Below are positions 51,673 through 60,320 of a DNA stretch of 64,000 nucleotides, one piece after another. Source of the stretch: Flavobacterium frigidimaris (GTDB taxonomy: Bacteria; Bacteroidota; Bacteroidia; Flavobacteriales; Flavobacteriaceae); the NCBI GenBank assembly GCA_900129595.1, contig FQWG01000005.1:186001-250000 (forward strand), written 5' to 3'. Position 1 is the stretch's first letter. The number at the start of each line of letters is the position of its first letter. The notes beneath the pieces are model-generated. The model made no database searches. It was not told the origin of the DNA and saw nothing but the letters and a program-made list of their open reading frames with translations. Made by a program: the position numbers and the translations under genes.

Positions 51673-52839
51673 ATGATTGACAATGTGGTTAAAGCTAAAA
51701 CAGCTACAAAAACAATGTTTTTGGTCTGCGGATTAGGAATAGCAAGTTGGGCGCCGATGGTTCCGTACGCAAAACAACGATTGAACCTTGACGATGCCAA
51801 TCTAGGCTTGTTACTATTGATGTTGGGTTGTGGCGCAATAACCATGATGCCGGTTAGTGGTTATCTGGGACATAAATACGGCAACAGGATTGTTATTCTT
51901 TGTGCCACTTTATTGATGGCACTGACACTGCCTTTACTTTTAATCTTAAACACGGCAATAGCAATGGGGGTTGCTTTATTTGTCTTTGGTGCCGCAGTGG
52001 GAACGGTCGATGTTGCCATGAATTCCCACGGTGTTCAGGTTCAGAACCTGTACGGAAAACCGATTATGTCTTCTCTTCACGGACTTTTTAGCGTTGGCGG
52101 ACTTTTTGGTTCTCTTGGTTTGGGCTTTTTAATGAAATTTGGCCTGGAGCCAATAACTGCTGCCGTAAGTATCGCCATACTGCTCATTTTGATTGTCTCC
52201 TTTCAGTATCGCTTTCTTTTTGATGCTGCAACAGAAAAAGCTGCTATAGCGAATTTTTCTTCAGAAAAAGAAACAGGAGCCAAATCTTTCTCGTGGCTTA
52301 AAAAGAGTGTTGTTTTTCTGGGAATCATGTGTTTTATCGTTTTCCTTTCTGAGGGCGCAATGTTAGACTGGAGTGCATTATTTCTACATGAAAACCGCGG
52401 TGTCAACGAAGCGTTTACCGGAATGGGATATGCAACTTTTTCGATTGCCATGGCTACAATGCGTTTGATTGGCGATAAAATAGTATCACGTTTTAACAGT
52501 AAAGTGGTGGTCGTTGCAGGAAGTCTTATTGCAGCTTCAGGATTATTTCTGGCCGTATTGACTCCGTGGACGATAACAGCATTGATTGGCTTTATACTTT
52601 TAGGATTGGGTGCAGCGAATATAGTTCCTGTTTTTTTAAGCGAAGCCGGACGATTAAAGAACATTTCAGCAGCAGTGGCTATCCCGGCGATTACCACGAT
52701 GGGATATGCAGGACAATTGGCAGGTCCGGCTTTATTAGGTTTGCTTGCGCAATTTTTCTCTTTGCCAATAGCTTTGGGATGTTGCGGGATCTTTTTGGTA
52801 TTAGTCGCAGCAGCCTATAAATGGAGAAAACAGGAATAA
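51673..52839 (+). CDS. MFS transporter (YbjJ/FucP-like sugar-transporter branch)
   Basis: A 388-residue, 12-helix permease. Helix 1 reads CGLGIASWAPMVPYAKQRL and motif A is MMPVSGYLGHKYGNRIVIL. The pattern AMNSHGVQVQNLYGKPIMSSLHGLFSVGGL is characteristic of the YbjJ-type MFS group, whose substrates are poorly known. It is the first gene of an operon with a HAD-like protein (25 bp downstream) and a DeoR regulator, which suggests a sugar or polyol. The palindrome just before the start probably controls it. No evidence links it to fucose. Confidence 0.85.
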   Translation: MIDNVVKAKTATKTMFLVCGLGIASWAPMVPYAKQRLNLDDANLGLLLLMLGCGAITMMPVSGYLGHKYGNRIVILCATLLMALTLPLLLILNTAIAMGVALFVFGAAVGTVDVAMNSHGVQVQNLYGKPIMSSLHGLFSVGGLFGSLGLGFLMKFGLEPITAAVSIAILLILIVSFQYRFLFDAATEKAAIANFSSEKETGAKSFSWLKKSVVFLGIMCFIVFLSEGAMLDWSALFLHENRGVNEAFTGMGYATFSIAMATMRLIGDKIVSRFNSKVVVVAGSLIAASGLFLAVLTPWTITALIGFILLGLGAANIVPVFLSEAGRLKNISAAVAIPAITTMGYAGQLAGPALLGLLAQFFSLPIALGCCGIFLVLVAAAYKWRKQE

Positions 52840-52864
52840 TAGATTTTTTAGTTAAGAAAAAGGT

Positions 52865-53530
52865 ATGAAAGAAGAAAAGGTTGCTCCGGTCATTGCGTGT
52901 ATTATTTTTAATAGTGATGCTATTTTACTCAATACAGAAACGATAATAATTTCTGTCCTGTTAGACAAAGCTGAAGAATACGGATTAAACATCGAATTGG
53001 ATGATGCTGTATGGCTTTTTAGCGAGAAAGGAATTGAGCAGAATATAATACAGCTTAAAAATCTTTTTGATATCAGTGTTCCGGACGATTTTGAAGAAGA
53101 ACTACGAAAAAAAATATATGAAGAATTAAGGCATGGACTTGATGCCAAAGAAGGCGTCAGAGAAATGCTTGAAATGATGAAAGTTCCATTTTGTGTATTA
53201 TCGAACACTCCAAGAGAAGAAATTGAATTTAATCTGAGGTTAACCAATCTGCTTCATTTTTTTAAGCCTGAAGAAATATTTACCACCTGCGAAATGGAAA
53301 ATCAGGACCCAAATGCTGAATTGTACCTGAAAGCTGCAAAAAAAATGGGATATAAACCGGAACAATGTGCGGTAATTGCAGATAGCATTATTGGGGCAAA
53401 AAATGTCTTAGAAGAAGGCTTTACCCTATACGGACTCACTAATGGATTCAATGAAAAAGAAATGGCAGAGATGGGGGCAGTTGTTCTGGAAGAAATTAAA
53501 GAGTTATCAAACTTTTTAAAAATTGCTTAA
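52865..53530 (+). CDS. HAD-superfamily protein with degenerate phosphatase motifs
   Basis: A 221-residue protein with the layout of beta-phosphoglucomutase-like HAD enzymes: helical cap (about 20-90), then CVLSNTPREEIEFNL (motif II region) and CAVIADSIIGAKNVLEEG (motif IV region). Motif I, normally FDxDGxLxDTE, reads IIFNSDAILLNTE, so the nucleophile Asp is Asn16, while the second Asp18 is kept. The usual KPxP lysine segment reads ENQDPNAELYLKAA, without the lysine. It is therefore probably not an ordinary phosphatase and may be a regulatory or binding protein. It lies between the MFS and DeoR genes in one operon (gaps 25 and 76 bp). Confidence 0.8.
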   Translation: MKEEKVAPVIACIIFNSDAILLNTETIIISVLLDKAEEYGLNIELDDAVWLFSEKGIEQNIIQLKNLFDISVPDDFEEELRKKIYEELRHGLDAKEGVREMLEMMKVPFCVLSNTPREEIEFNLRLTNLLHFFKPEEIFTTCEMENQDPNAELYLKAAKKMGYKPEQCAVIADSIIGAKNVLEEGFTLYGLTNGFNEKEMAEMGAVVLEEIKELSNFLKIA

Positions 53531-53606
53531 TCTATTATATTTGTATTCATACTAAGTGTTGGATGTTTTACAATTCATTGTATCCAACTATTAATATTAA
53601 AATTTC

Positions 53607-54356
53607 ATGATAAAAGAAGAACGTTTTGACCATATACTTGGATTGCTGAAACAGAAAGGCAAAGTGACTTATGATACACTGGCACTTGATCTTGAAGTTT
53701 CTGAAGATACCATTCGTCGGGATATTGAACTTCTTCACAATAACGGATTATTGTCTAAAGTTAGGGGAGGTGCCATATCGATATCAAAAAATCCTCTGAA
53801 TTTTCAGGATCGAGCGTCCTATCTTTCAGACGGTAAACAGACAATTGCCTTAAAAGCCCAACAATTTATTAAAAACGGACAAACCGTGTTTATGGATGGC
53901 GGCACAACTGTATGTGCAATTGCTGCTCATCTTCCGCTGAATTCGAATTTCAGGATTGTAACGAATAATGTAGCCCTTATACCGATTCTTTCAAAATTCA
54001 AAGACATTGAAATTATTATTTTAGGAGGTATTTACAACAGGCATACAGAAACCAATTTAGGCGCTAAAACCTGTGAAGACGTAAAGAATTATATTGCCGA
54101 TATTTATTTTTTAGGTGCCTGCGCCATACAAAGTAAATTTGGGATAACATCGACCTTTAATGATGAAGCAGAAATAAAACGAATGATGTTAAACAATGCG
54201 AAACAGACAATTGCATTGGGAAATATTGAAAAAATAAACAATACAGAACCCTTCAAAGTATGTGATCTTGAAGAGGTTAATACACTTATTACAGATCTGC
54301 CAAGTGATGACAGCAAACTGGATAGTTACAGAAGTCTGGGAATCAGATTGGTTTAA
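53607..54356 (+). CDS. DeoR/GlpR-family transcriptional regulator
   Basis: A 249-residue sugar-phosphate-responsive repressor. The N-terminal DeoR helix-turn-helix is intact (ILGLLKQKGKVTYDTLALDL, then VSEDTIRRDIELLHNNGLL and KVRGGAIS). The C-terminal sensor shows the family's FMDGGTTVCAIAAHL, VTNNVALIPIL and IILGGIYNRHTETNLGA. It closes the MFS-HAD operon and probably autoregulates it through the 50-bp palindrome. The effector is likely the phosphorylated form of whatever the permease imports. Confidence 0.92.
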   Translation: MIKEERFDHILGLLKQKGKVTYDTLALDLEVSEDTIRRDIELLHNNGLLSKVRGGAISISKNPLNFQDRASYLSDGKQTIALKAQQFIKNGQTVFMDGGTTVCAIAAHLPLNSNFRIVTNNVALIPILSKFKDIEIIILGGIYNRHTETNLGAKTCEDVKNYIADIYFLGACAIQSKFGITSTFNDEAEIKRMMLNNAKQTIALGNIEKINNTEPFKVCDLEEVNTLITDLPSDDSKLDSYRSLGIRLV

Positions 54357-54384
54357 AATCTTTAGTTAAAACCGATAGTATTTT

Positions 54385-54420
54385 TAAAGCTCCAGAGTCA
54401 ATAGATTTTGGAGTTTTTTA
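54385..54420 (+). terminator. Terminator after the DeoR gene
   Basis: AGCTCCA and TTGGAGTTTT pair around a partly paired interior (GAGTCAATAGATT), followed by T. It begins 29 bp after the DeoR stop codon. Confidence 0.7.
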
Positions 54421-54441
54421 TGTTTTTTTTCTATCTATTGT

Positions 54442-55314
54442 TTATTCTGCTGCTTCTAAAGCGGCATTAGTCCTGCGAATAGATTCGGCATCTTTGTAAT
54501 CCAGCCATTCCTGACCTTTTCTTTTGCGCATCCAGTTATCATAATAACGGATGATGGCAACGTTCGCAAAACCTTTCCACAAGTTCAAAGGCCTTCCTGC
54601 AAGGGATCTCAGGCTCAGGGAGAAACCCGGCGAAAGATATTTCATATAATGCCACCAGCCTTCCGGCATATACAGCATTTCTCCGTGGTTGAGCTGGGTA
54701 ATGTAGGGCTTTACTTTTCGAAGTGCCGGAAATCGTTCAAAATCAGGGTTATCAAAATCAATGTCCTCATTGCACAACCAGGAATAGGGCAGGCGATACA
54801 TGTATTTTGTTTCTTTAGGATCGACCAAAACACATTGCTTTTTACCTTCAAAATGTACATGAAAAATATTAGGAAAATCAATATCATAATGCATGAATAC
54901 TTTTGCATCCTGACCGCCAAAAAAAACAAGAGGCAAATTTTTAAGTAATCGAAGTCCCAGGCGCGGCCACTGCATATCAGACTTCATTACAGGAACCTCT
55001 TTCATAAGATTGTATAAAAATATACGGAGATCAGTCGGACCTTTTTCAAGAATATCGATGTATTCTGACATTGTCATTGTAAAGTCAGGTTCATTGACTT
55101 TTTTAGTATAATCGGTTTTACGGCTGTCATACAAAGGCACCATTTTGTCACCTGCAACTTCCCTGATAAAATTAAAATCCCATTTGGTAAAAGCGGGCCA
55201 GTCTTCTATTTGATTTGTAATTACAACAGGTTTCTGCGGTTTGTAATAATTGTCTATAAACTCCTTTTTAGTTAGTTTTTCAACTCTTTCTATCGGTATA
55301 TAATCAAATGCCAT
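54442..55314 (-). CDS. Cupin-like (JmjC/FIH-type) Fe(II)/2-oxoglutarate-dependent oxygenase-like protein
   Basis: A 290-residue cytoplasmic protein of the cupin_8 family. The iron triad is visible: HxD in KVFMHYDIDFPNIFHVHF, and the distal His in MPEGWWHYMKYLSPGFSLSL. The N-terminal FIDNYYKPQKPVVITNQIED is the usual start of JmjC-like hydroxylases (VVI..I.DWPA). The likely 2-oxoglutarate-binding Lys or Arg could be in GKKQCVLVDPKE. The family includes protein hydroxylases, but no target is evident. It is convergent with the DeoR operon and divergent from the riboswitch locus. Confidence 0.85.
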   Translation of the reverse strand: MAFDYIPIERVEKLTKKEFIDNYYKPQKPVVITNQIEDWPAFTKWDFNFIREVAGDKMVPLYDSRKTDYTKKVNEPDFTMTMSEYIDILEKGPTDLRIFLYNLMKEVPVMKSDMQWPRLGLRLLKNLPLVFFGGQDAKVFMHYDIDFPNIFHVHFEGKKQCVLVDPKETKYMYRLPYSWLCNEDIDFDNPDFERFPALRKVKPYITQLNHGEMLYMPEGWWHYMKYLSPGFSLSLRSLAGRPLNLWKGFANVAIIRYYDNWMRKRKGQEWLDYKDAESIRRTNAALEAAE

Positions 55315-55774
55315 ATGTAATAGTTTTTAAGTGATGTTAATTCAATCTATAACTGCTATTGAGAGATTATTGTTGCTTTCCTTAAAACCAAATGATTCAA
55401 TTCGTTGTATTAAAGAAATATTTCGGGGTATTTACAGATATGGATAAGAACAAATTTGCGATTTTTTTGCCGTTGCATTTGATACTGCACAGTAGCAACA
55501 CGATACGTATTGTAGGATTTTTGATAGTAAAGATACACATTCTTAACTTAAAATAAAGCTTGTATTTTGATGATACAGAAAGGCTTCGGTTCAGGGAAAG
55601 TCTTTAAAATCAACATTAAAAACACGAAATGGTTATTTCTTACGAAAATGATATTTTAATCAATTTTTTAGAAGTTTAACCATTACATTTTTTATAAAAA
55701 TTGTGATAAATCTAATTTAATGATAAAAAGTAGTGGATTTCTATAAAGATAATTATATATTTACCCTCAGATTT
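55315..55774. other. Gene-free 460-bp stretch between the cupin-like gene and the riboswitch
   Basis: AT-rich sequence that must carry the promoters of the cupin-like gene and of the riboswitch transcript. A near-consensus -7 element, TATATTTA, is at 55756-55763, just before the riboswitch. A 38-codon frame at 55440 was seen but has nothing to support it. Confidence 0.6.
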
Positions 55775-55950
55775 TGGTCTGTTTTTTCTTAAGAAAAAAC
55801 AGTTAAAAGGGAATCAGGTGCAAATCCTGAACAGACCCGCTACTGTAAGTTCTATATAAGTCTTTAAACGTTACTCATGCCATTGTTCGCTGCGGCGGAT
55901 GAGAAGGTTGTTTAAAGATGGAACAAGTCAGGAGACCTGCCAGAATCACA
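55775..55950 (+). promoter_or_regulatory. Cobalamin (adenosylcobalamin-type) riboswitch
   Basis: The conserved core is clear: AAAAGGGAATCAGGTGCAAA (55805-55824), the diagnostic GACCCGCTACTGTAAG (55834-55849) and the B12-box AGTCAGGAGACCTGCC (55926-55941). GGTCTG and CAGACC pair outside the core. Spacing and order match the cobalamin riboswitch family that senses B12 and shuts off uptake genes. It is on the plus strand, ahead of the lipoprotein cluster. Confidence 0.95.
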
Positions 55951-55995
55951 TAGTTTAAGACTTTCGTGGAATAAAGTTGAACAACAAGAAATTGA

Positions 55996-56014
55996 CCTGT
56001 TATTTTATAACGGG
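55996..56014 (+). terminator. Possible riboswitch expression-platform hairpin
   Basis: CCTGTTAT and ATAACGGG pair over 8 bp (one G-T) around TTT, followed by a pyrimidine-rich stretch. It lies about 46 bases after the B12 box and could be a terminator that B12 binding favours. The T run is imperfect. Confidence 0.5.
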
Positions 56015-56068
56015 ATTCTCTCTTATTGCTTTTGATTGTTATATCACGGAGTTTATTTAATTAAATGA

Positions 56069-56401
56069 GTGATGTATACTACCGGAAAAAAACTTTTATT
56101 TCATTTTGTAATAACCGCTTCCTTTGTTCAATCAGGGAAGTCTGAGGCTTTTTTGCGGGTTTTAAAATTCGATACACTACAATTAAAACTTCGTTGGCAT
56201 TTCGCTGTAATAAAAAGCTTGTCCGGAAAATTATCTCAAAGTTTAAACGAGCATATTAAAGCTCATTTCGCAATCCCAATTCCTAAAAATCCTTATTCAA
56301 AAATTCCGACAAACTTCAAAGTCGGAGCAATTTATATTCCGCCATTACGGGATTCAATTGAATATTTTTATCTGTTGTACTCTTCATATAGACAGTTATA
56401 A
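56069..56401 (+). CDS. Hypothetical 110-codon frame between the riboswitch and lipoproteins
   Basis: An open frame of 110 codons beginning MMYTTGKKLLFHFVITASF, which looks vaguely like a signal peptide, followed by a sequence I do not recognise (SQSLNEHIKAHFAIPIPKNP). There is no lipobox, no repeat and no family match that I know. It occupies the position where a TonB-dependent B12 receptor gene would be expected. It could be a small real gene, a decayed 5' remnant joined to other DNA, or non-coding leader. Confidence 0.25.
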   Translation: MMYTTGKKLLFHFVITASFVQSGKSEAFLRVLKFDTLQLKLRWHFAVIKSLSGKLSQSLNEHIKAHFAIPIPKNPYSKIPTNFKVGAIYIPPLRDSIEYFYLLYSSYRQL

Positions 56402-56471
56402 AATAAAAGTTACCTCAACAAATAGTTTAATAACTATTCTTTTTATAATTAAAAATTAAAACAATAAATAT

Positions 56472-57761
56472 ATGTATAAAAGAGCCTTACCCTATTTTAG
56501 ATCGACGATCCTTTTGGCTGCAGCAATTATGCTTACCAATTGTTCAGATAATGGCGGAAGTGACGATGTGAGTAATCCTCCAATAGCCGGTCAGGATCTC
56601 CCTTATAATGTAGCAAGATTTACCATACTTGCCGTGAGTCCCAATATTGTAGCCGGCGCAGATGCTGCTTACAGCTGGACGGTAACCAATGCACCAACCC
56701 AGAATTATTCATTGGTCAATACAACCACAAAAGAAGCCTTGTTTGCAGCTACAGAAGTCGGAACTTATAATCTGACAGTTACTATAAATGACAAAGGAGC
56801 AATCCAGAACCAGAAGATTGTCATTACAGTAAGCAAAGAAGCAAAAGAACTTAAAACTTTTATCGCTAAAGTTTTTGAATTTAAACCTGCTCCGGGACAA
56901 TTTATAAACGATTTGCCGGCAGCCAATGATGGAGATACGGCCGAGAGGGTTTTGACAAGAACGAATACTTACCTGGCCAAGAAAAACGGAGACCTGATTT
57001 CTCTTGGTGCTTTTGGTGGTTATGTTGTTTTTGGCTTCGACCATACTATTGTAAATGTTAAGGAAAAACGCGATTTCAGGGTATTGGGTAATGCGTTTTG
57101 GGCAGAAGCCAATCCTAACCCTAATAGTACTATGCGTGGCGGCAGTAGTGAAGCGGGGGTAATCATGGTGTCTTATGATAAAAACAAAAACGGGCTTCCG
57201 GACGATGAATGGTACGAAATAGAAGGTGCCGGACATAAAATGGAAAAAACGATTCATAATTATGAAATAACCTATTACAGACCGGATCCTAATAAAATAC
57301 CCGTTCCGGGCGGTGGAACAGGAACAGTAAATTTTACGGATACGGAATATATCTATTGGAAGGACAATCAGGGCAAAGACGGTTATCTGGTACAAAACAA
57401 TGCTTACAACCATTCTCTTGAATATTGGCCAAAATGGCTGAAAGATCAGCAAAGTATCACTTTTAAAGGTACAAGATTACCGGACAATGCGGTTGACGAA
57501 AGTGGAACAGGAAGTTATTTTGTGCAGTATGCCTTTTTATACGGCTACGCAGACAATGCGCCTAACAATGATGATGATTCGGCGATTGATATTGATTGGG
57601 CGATAGATAAAAACGGAGATAAAATCCGTCTTCCGGGAATTGATTTTGTGAAAGTTTACAATGGTCTTAATCAGCAGGCTGGATGGCTTGGTGAGACATC
57701 GACAGAGATTATGGGAGCCACAGATTTGCACCTTTTGGGAGAAAACATCCCAACCCGATAA
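56472..57761 (+). CDS. Surface lipoprotein, PKD-like domain and conserved C-terminal domain (paralog 1 of 3)
   Basis: A 429-residue lipoprotein with lipobox AIMLTNCSDNGG (Cys24). A PKD/Ig-like domain (about 45-130, GADAAYSWTVTNAPTQNYSL) precedes a C-terminal domain shared with the next two genes. The shared signatures are GFDHTIVNVKEKRDFRVLGN, an EF-hand-like loop YDKNKNGLPDDEWYEIEG, NYEITYYRPDP and DIDWAIDKNGDKIRLPGIDF. It is the first lipoprotein after the cobalamin riboswitch, so it is probably part of B12 or cobamide capture at the cell surface. Related surface proteins occur in Bacteroides B12 loci. Direct ligand binding is inference. Confidence 0.82.
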   Translation: MYKRALPYFRSTILLAAAIMLTNCSDNGGSDDVSNPPIAGQDLPYNVARFTILAVSPNIVAGADAAYSWTVTNAPTQNYSLVNTTTKEALFAATEVGTYNLTVTINDKGAIQNQKIVITVSKEAKELKTFIAKVFEFKPAPGQFINDLPAANDGDTAERVLTRTNTYLAKKNGDLISLGAFGGYVVFGFDHTIVNVKEKRDFRVLGNAFWAEANPNPNSTMRGGSSEAGVIMVSYDKNKNGLPDDEWYEIEGAGHKMEKTIHNYEITYYRPDPNKIPVPGGGTGTVNFTDTEYIYWKDNQGKDGYLVQNNAYNHSLEYWPKWLKDQQSITFKGTRLPDNAVDESGTGSYFVQYAFLYGYADNAPNNDDDSAIDIDWAIDKNGDKIRLPGIDFVKVYNGLNQQAGWLGETSTEIMGATDLHLLGENIPTR

Positions 57762-57804
57762 TCCATTAAATAGTGTGTTAAATTAAATTATTATACCAGA
57801 AATT

Positions 57805-59034
57805 ATGAAAAAAAACTTTACCCATTTATTATTAATTGCCTTTGCAGCCGTGTTTACAGGATGCAGCAGTAATGATGATAAACCTGAGCAAAAATTGATC
57901 GCAATTACACTTCAGGAAAAATATGAAGCGCCAACATTTAGTGTTTTAAACATAGTGGCTTCTGCCGAAATTTCCAGTCCTGTTTACGAGTGGGTTTTGA
58001 CCAAAAATCCGGTGAACCAAACTACAGATTCTATCGTAGGAAATACAAAAGACCTGCGTTTTACAGCGATTTACGCTGGCGCTTATGAACTTACTTTAAA
58101 TGTTTCGTCAGGGGATAAAAAAGGCAGCAAAAAAACAATAATCAATGTAACGAATGAGGCTAAAAACTACAATCCTTACATCACAAGCATTTTTGATTTT
58201 GATCCGGCACCGGGAATGTTTGCCAACGATTTATATAAAGACGGATTCAAAAAAGAAGATATCGTACGAACTGCATTGGGCAGAATCAATGAAACCAGCG
58301 TGGGATATCAACTTGATTTAGGTGGTTTTGGAGGATCTGTTATCGTAGGTTTTGATCATACTGTTGTGAATGTTCCGGGACAAGGTGATTTTAAAATTTA
58401 CGGTGGTGATTTAACAGATAAAGCCAATCCGCCGGCACCGGGCTTAATATATGTTGCATATGATAAAAATGGAAACGGAAAACCGGACGAAGATGAATGG
58501 TACGAAATCATAGGAAGTCAGCATACAAAAGCAAATACCATAAAGAATTTTAAAATTACCTATCATAAAAAAGCAGCAGGAGCGCCTGTAGTAGTTGGCG
58601 GGCCTAATGATATGTTTGTGGATCGTGAGCACATCTTTTGCGAAAACAACTCAGCTGAGACTTATTACCTGCCAAGATCGAAGAGCAAAAAGGAATATTA
58701 TCCTTTATGGGCTACTCAGAATGCGGTTACGTATGAAGGAACAAAACTGAATGTAGATTTTGTTACGGCACGTCCGGGACAAACTACACTATGGAATTTT
58801 ACTCCTCCGCAATGGGGATATGCAAATGCTGTAAACCCTGATATTGATATCGACTGGGCAGTAGATAAAAACGGAAATAAGGCCAATCTTCCGGGAATTA
58901 ATTTTATAAAAGTAGTAAACTGTGTGAGCGAACCAATGGGACTTTGTCATCAACAATCTTCAATGGCTACCCGATTTGCAGGTGCTGCGGATCTTCATCT
59001 GTTAAAAAAATACAATTTAAAAAAAGTAAAATAA
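57805..59034 (+). CDS. Surface lipoprotein, paralog 2 of 3
   Basis: A 409-residue lipoprotein, lipobox FTGCSSNDDK (Cys20). It repeats the plan of the preceding gene: an Ig/PKD-like domain (VYEWVLTKNPVNQTTDSIVG), then GFDHTVVNVPGQGDFKIYGG, the acidic loop YDKNGNGKPDEDEWYEIIG, IKNFKITYHKK and DIDWAVDKNGNKANLPGINF. Identity between the copies is modest, so the duplication is old. A Cys pair near the end (NCVSEPMGLCHQ) is specific to this copy. It starts 43 bp after paralog 1 and lies 7 bp before paralog 3, so the three are one transcript under the riboswitch. Confidence 0.82.
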   Translation: MKKNFTHLLLIAFAAVFTGCSSNDDKPEQKLIAITLQEKYEAPTFSVLNIVASAEISSPVYEWVLTKNPVNQTTDSIVGNTKDLRFTAIYAGAYELTLNVSSGDKKGSKKTIINVTNEAKNYNPYITSIFDFDPAPGMFANDLYKDGFKKEDIVRTALGRINETSVGYQLDLGGFGGSVIVGFDHTVVNVPGQGDFKIYGGDLTDKANPPAPGLIYVAYDKNGNGKPDEDEWYEIIGSQHTKANTIKNFKITYHKKAAGAPVVVGGPNDMFVDREHIFCENNSAETYYLPRSKSKKEYYPLWATQNAVTYEGTKLNVDFVTARPGQTTLWNFTPPQWGYANAVNPDIDIDWAVDKNGNKANLPGINFIKVVNCVSEPMGLCHQQSSMATRFAGAADLHLLKKYNLKKVK

Positions 59035-59041
59035 TAAGAAT

Positions 59042-60268
59042 ATGAAAAAGTATTTAAAACATAGTTTGTTTCTGGTAGCTGTTGGCGCTTTTTATTGCTG
59101 CAGCAATGATGATTCAAAAGAAGACAATCCTGAAACGCAACCAGTAAAAGAAGCTTCACTTTCCTTAAAATTAGCCTCAGATTTTACAGTAAGCAGGTAT
59201 AATGCGGTTACTGTAGATCCCGAAGTAGTGATTGAAAATGGCGATCCGGCTCTTGCAGAATATAAATGGACAGTAAAAGCAACTGGTACTAACGGAACTG
59301 TAAAAGATTCTGTTATTGGAGACACGAAGACATTACAGTTCATAGCGCCCAAATCAGCCAGTTATACTGTAGATCTAACCGTAACATTAGGTAAACTGAC
59401 AAAACAGGTGTCTACAAAAGTTGCTGTTTCAGAAACAGGCAAAACCTATACTTCAAAAGTAATATCTGTTATCGATTATTTGCCTGCACCTAGTTATAGC
59501 AGTGATAATACTCCATTCACGACCAAAGCAGAAGTTATGGCACAAATTCAATCAGATCTTACAGAAGAAAATGGTATCTCATTAGGAACTTTTGGAGGAT
59601 CAATTGTTACAGCTTTTGACCATACAGTAATAAATACGTATGGTAAACGCGATTTCAAGGTTTTAATGAATGAGAACAACGGTAGTTTAAAATTTTCTCC
59701 CGTAAGCATATATGTTGCCTACGATGCTAATAAAAACGGTATCGCAGACGAAAACGAATGGTACGAAATTGCGGGTAGTGAATACCATAAATCGACTACT
59801 GTCAAAAATTATGAAATGACATACAACAAGCCTGATCCGGCTAAAGCAGCTGTAACAGGCACAAAGGACTGGCAGTTTGATAAAGAATATCTTAAATGGA
59901 CAGACAATAAAAACGCATCCGGTTTTATTACAAAAACAAAAAAATGGAGACGCTATAATTATTATCCACAATGGATGGGAGAATCTTATACAGTAAAAGG
60001 AACAAAAGTGTATTTACCGGTAAAAGATGTTAGCGATGGAGAAGGTACAGTGTTTAATGTAGGAGCTTTTGAGTGGGGTTACGGAGGCATCAAAGATCCG
60101 TCAATAGATATTAGCTGGGCTGTAGACAATAAGGGAAAGAAAGTTCATTTACCGGGAATCGATTTTATCAAAGTATTCGTTTCGACATTTGCGGAGGCTG
60201 GCGCTACAGATCTGGTAACAAGCTACTTTATACAGGCAGAAGATTTGAATTTTTCTAAAAGCAAATAA
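59042..60268 (+). CDS. Surface lipoprotein, paralog 3 of 3
   Basis: A 408-residue lipoprotein with lipobox FYCCSNDDSK (lipid Cys most likely Cys20). Domains are as in the two genes before it: an Ig/PKD-like part (LAEYKWTVKATGTNGTVKDS) and the shared C-terminal part with AFDHTVINTYGKRDFKVLMN, the loop YDANKNGIADENEWYEIAG, NYEMTYNKPDPAK and DISWAVDNKGKKVHLPGIDF. It begins 7 bp after paralog 2. It ends 52 bp before the DUF4465 gene. Function is likely surface cobamide handling or another ligand set controlled by B12 status. Confidence 0.82.
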   Translation: MKKYLKHSLFLVAVGAFYCCSNDDSKEDNPETQPVKEASLSLKLASDFTVSRYNAVTVDPEVVIENGDPALAEYKWTVKATGTNGTVKDSVIGDTKTLQFIAPKSASYTVDLTVTLGKLTKQVSTKVAVSETGKTYTSKVISVIDYLPAPSYSSDNTPFTTKAEVMAQIQSDLTEENGISLGTFGGSIVTAFDHTVINTYGKRDFKVLMNENNGSLKFSPVSIYVAYDANKNGIADENEWYEIAGSEYHKSTTVKNYEMTYNKPDPAKAAVTGTKDWQFDKEYLKWTDNKNASGFITKTKKWRRYNYYPQWMGESYTVKGTKVYLPVKDVSDGEGTVFNVGAFEWGYGGIKDPSIDISWAVDNKGKKVHLPGIDFIKVFVSTFAEAGATDLVTSYFIQAEDLNFSKSK

Positions 60269-60320
60269 GCCTACTTTTTAAAATTAATTAAAGACGAATT
60301 ATTAACCCTAAATTTTATAA

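Noticed and set aside
55440..55556. Small 38-codon frame starting MDKNKFAIFLP
   Set aside because: No ribosome-binding site, no family resemblance, and it lies in a promoter-rich gap.
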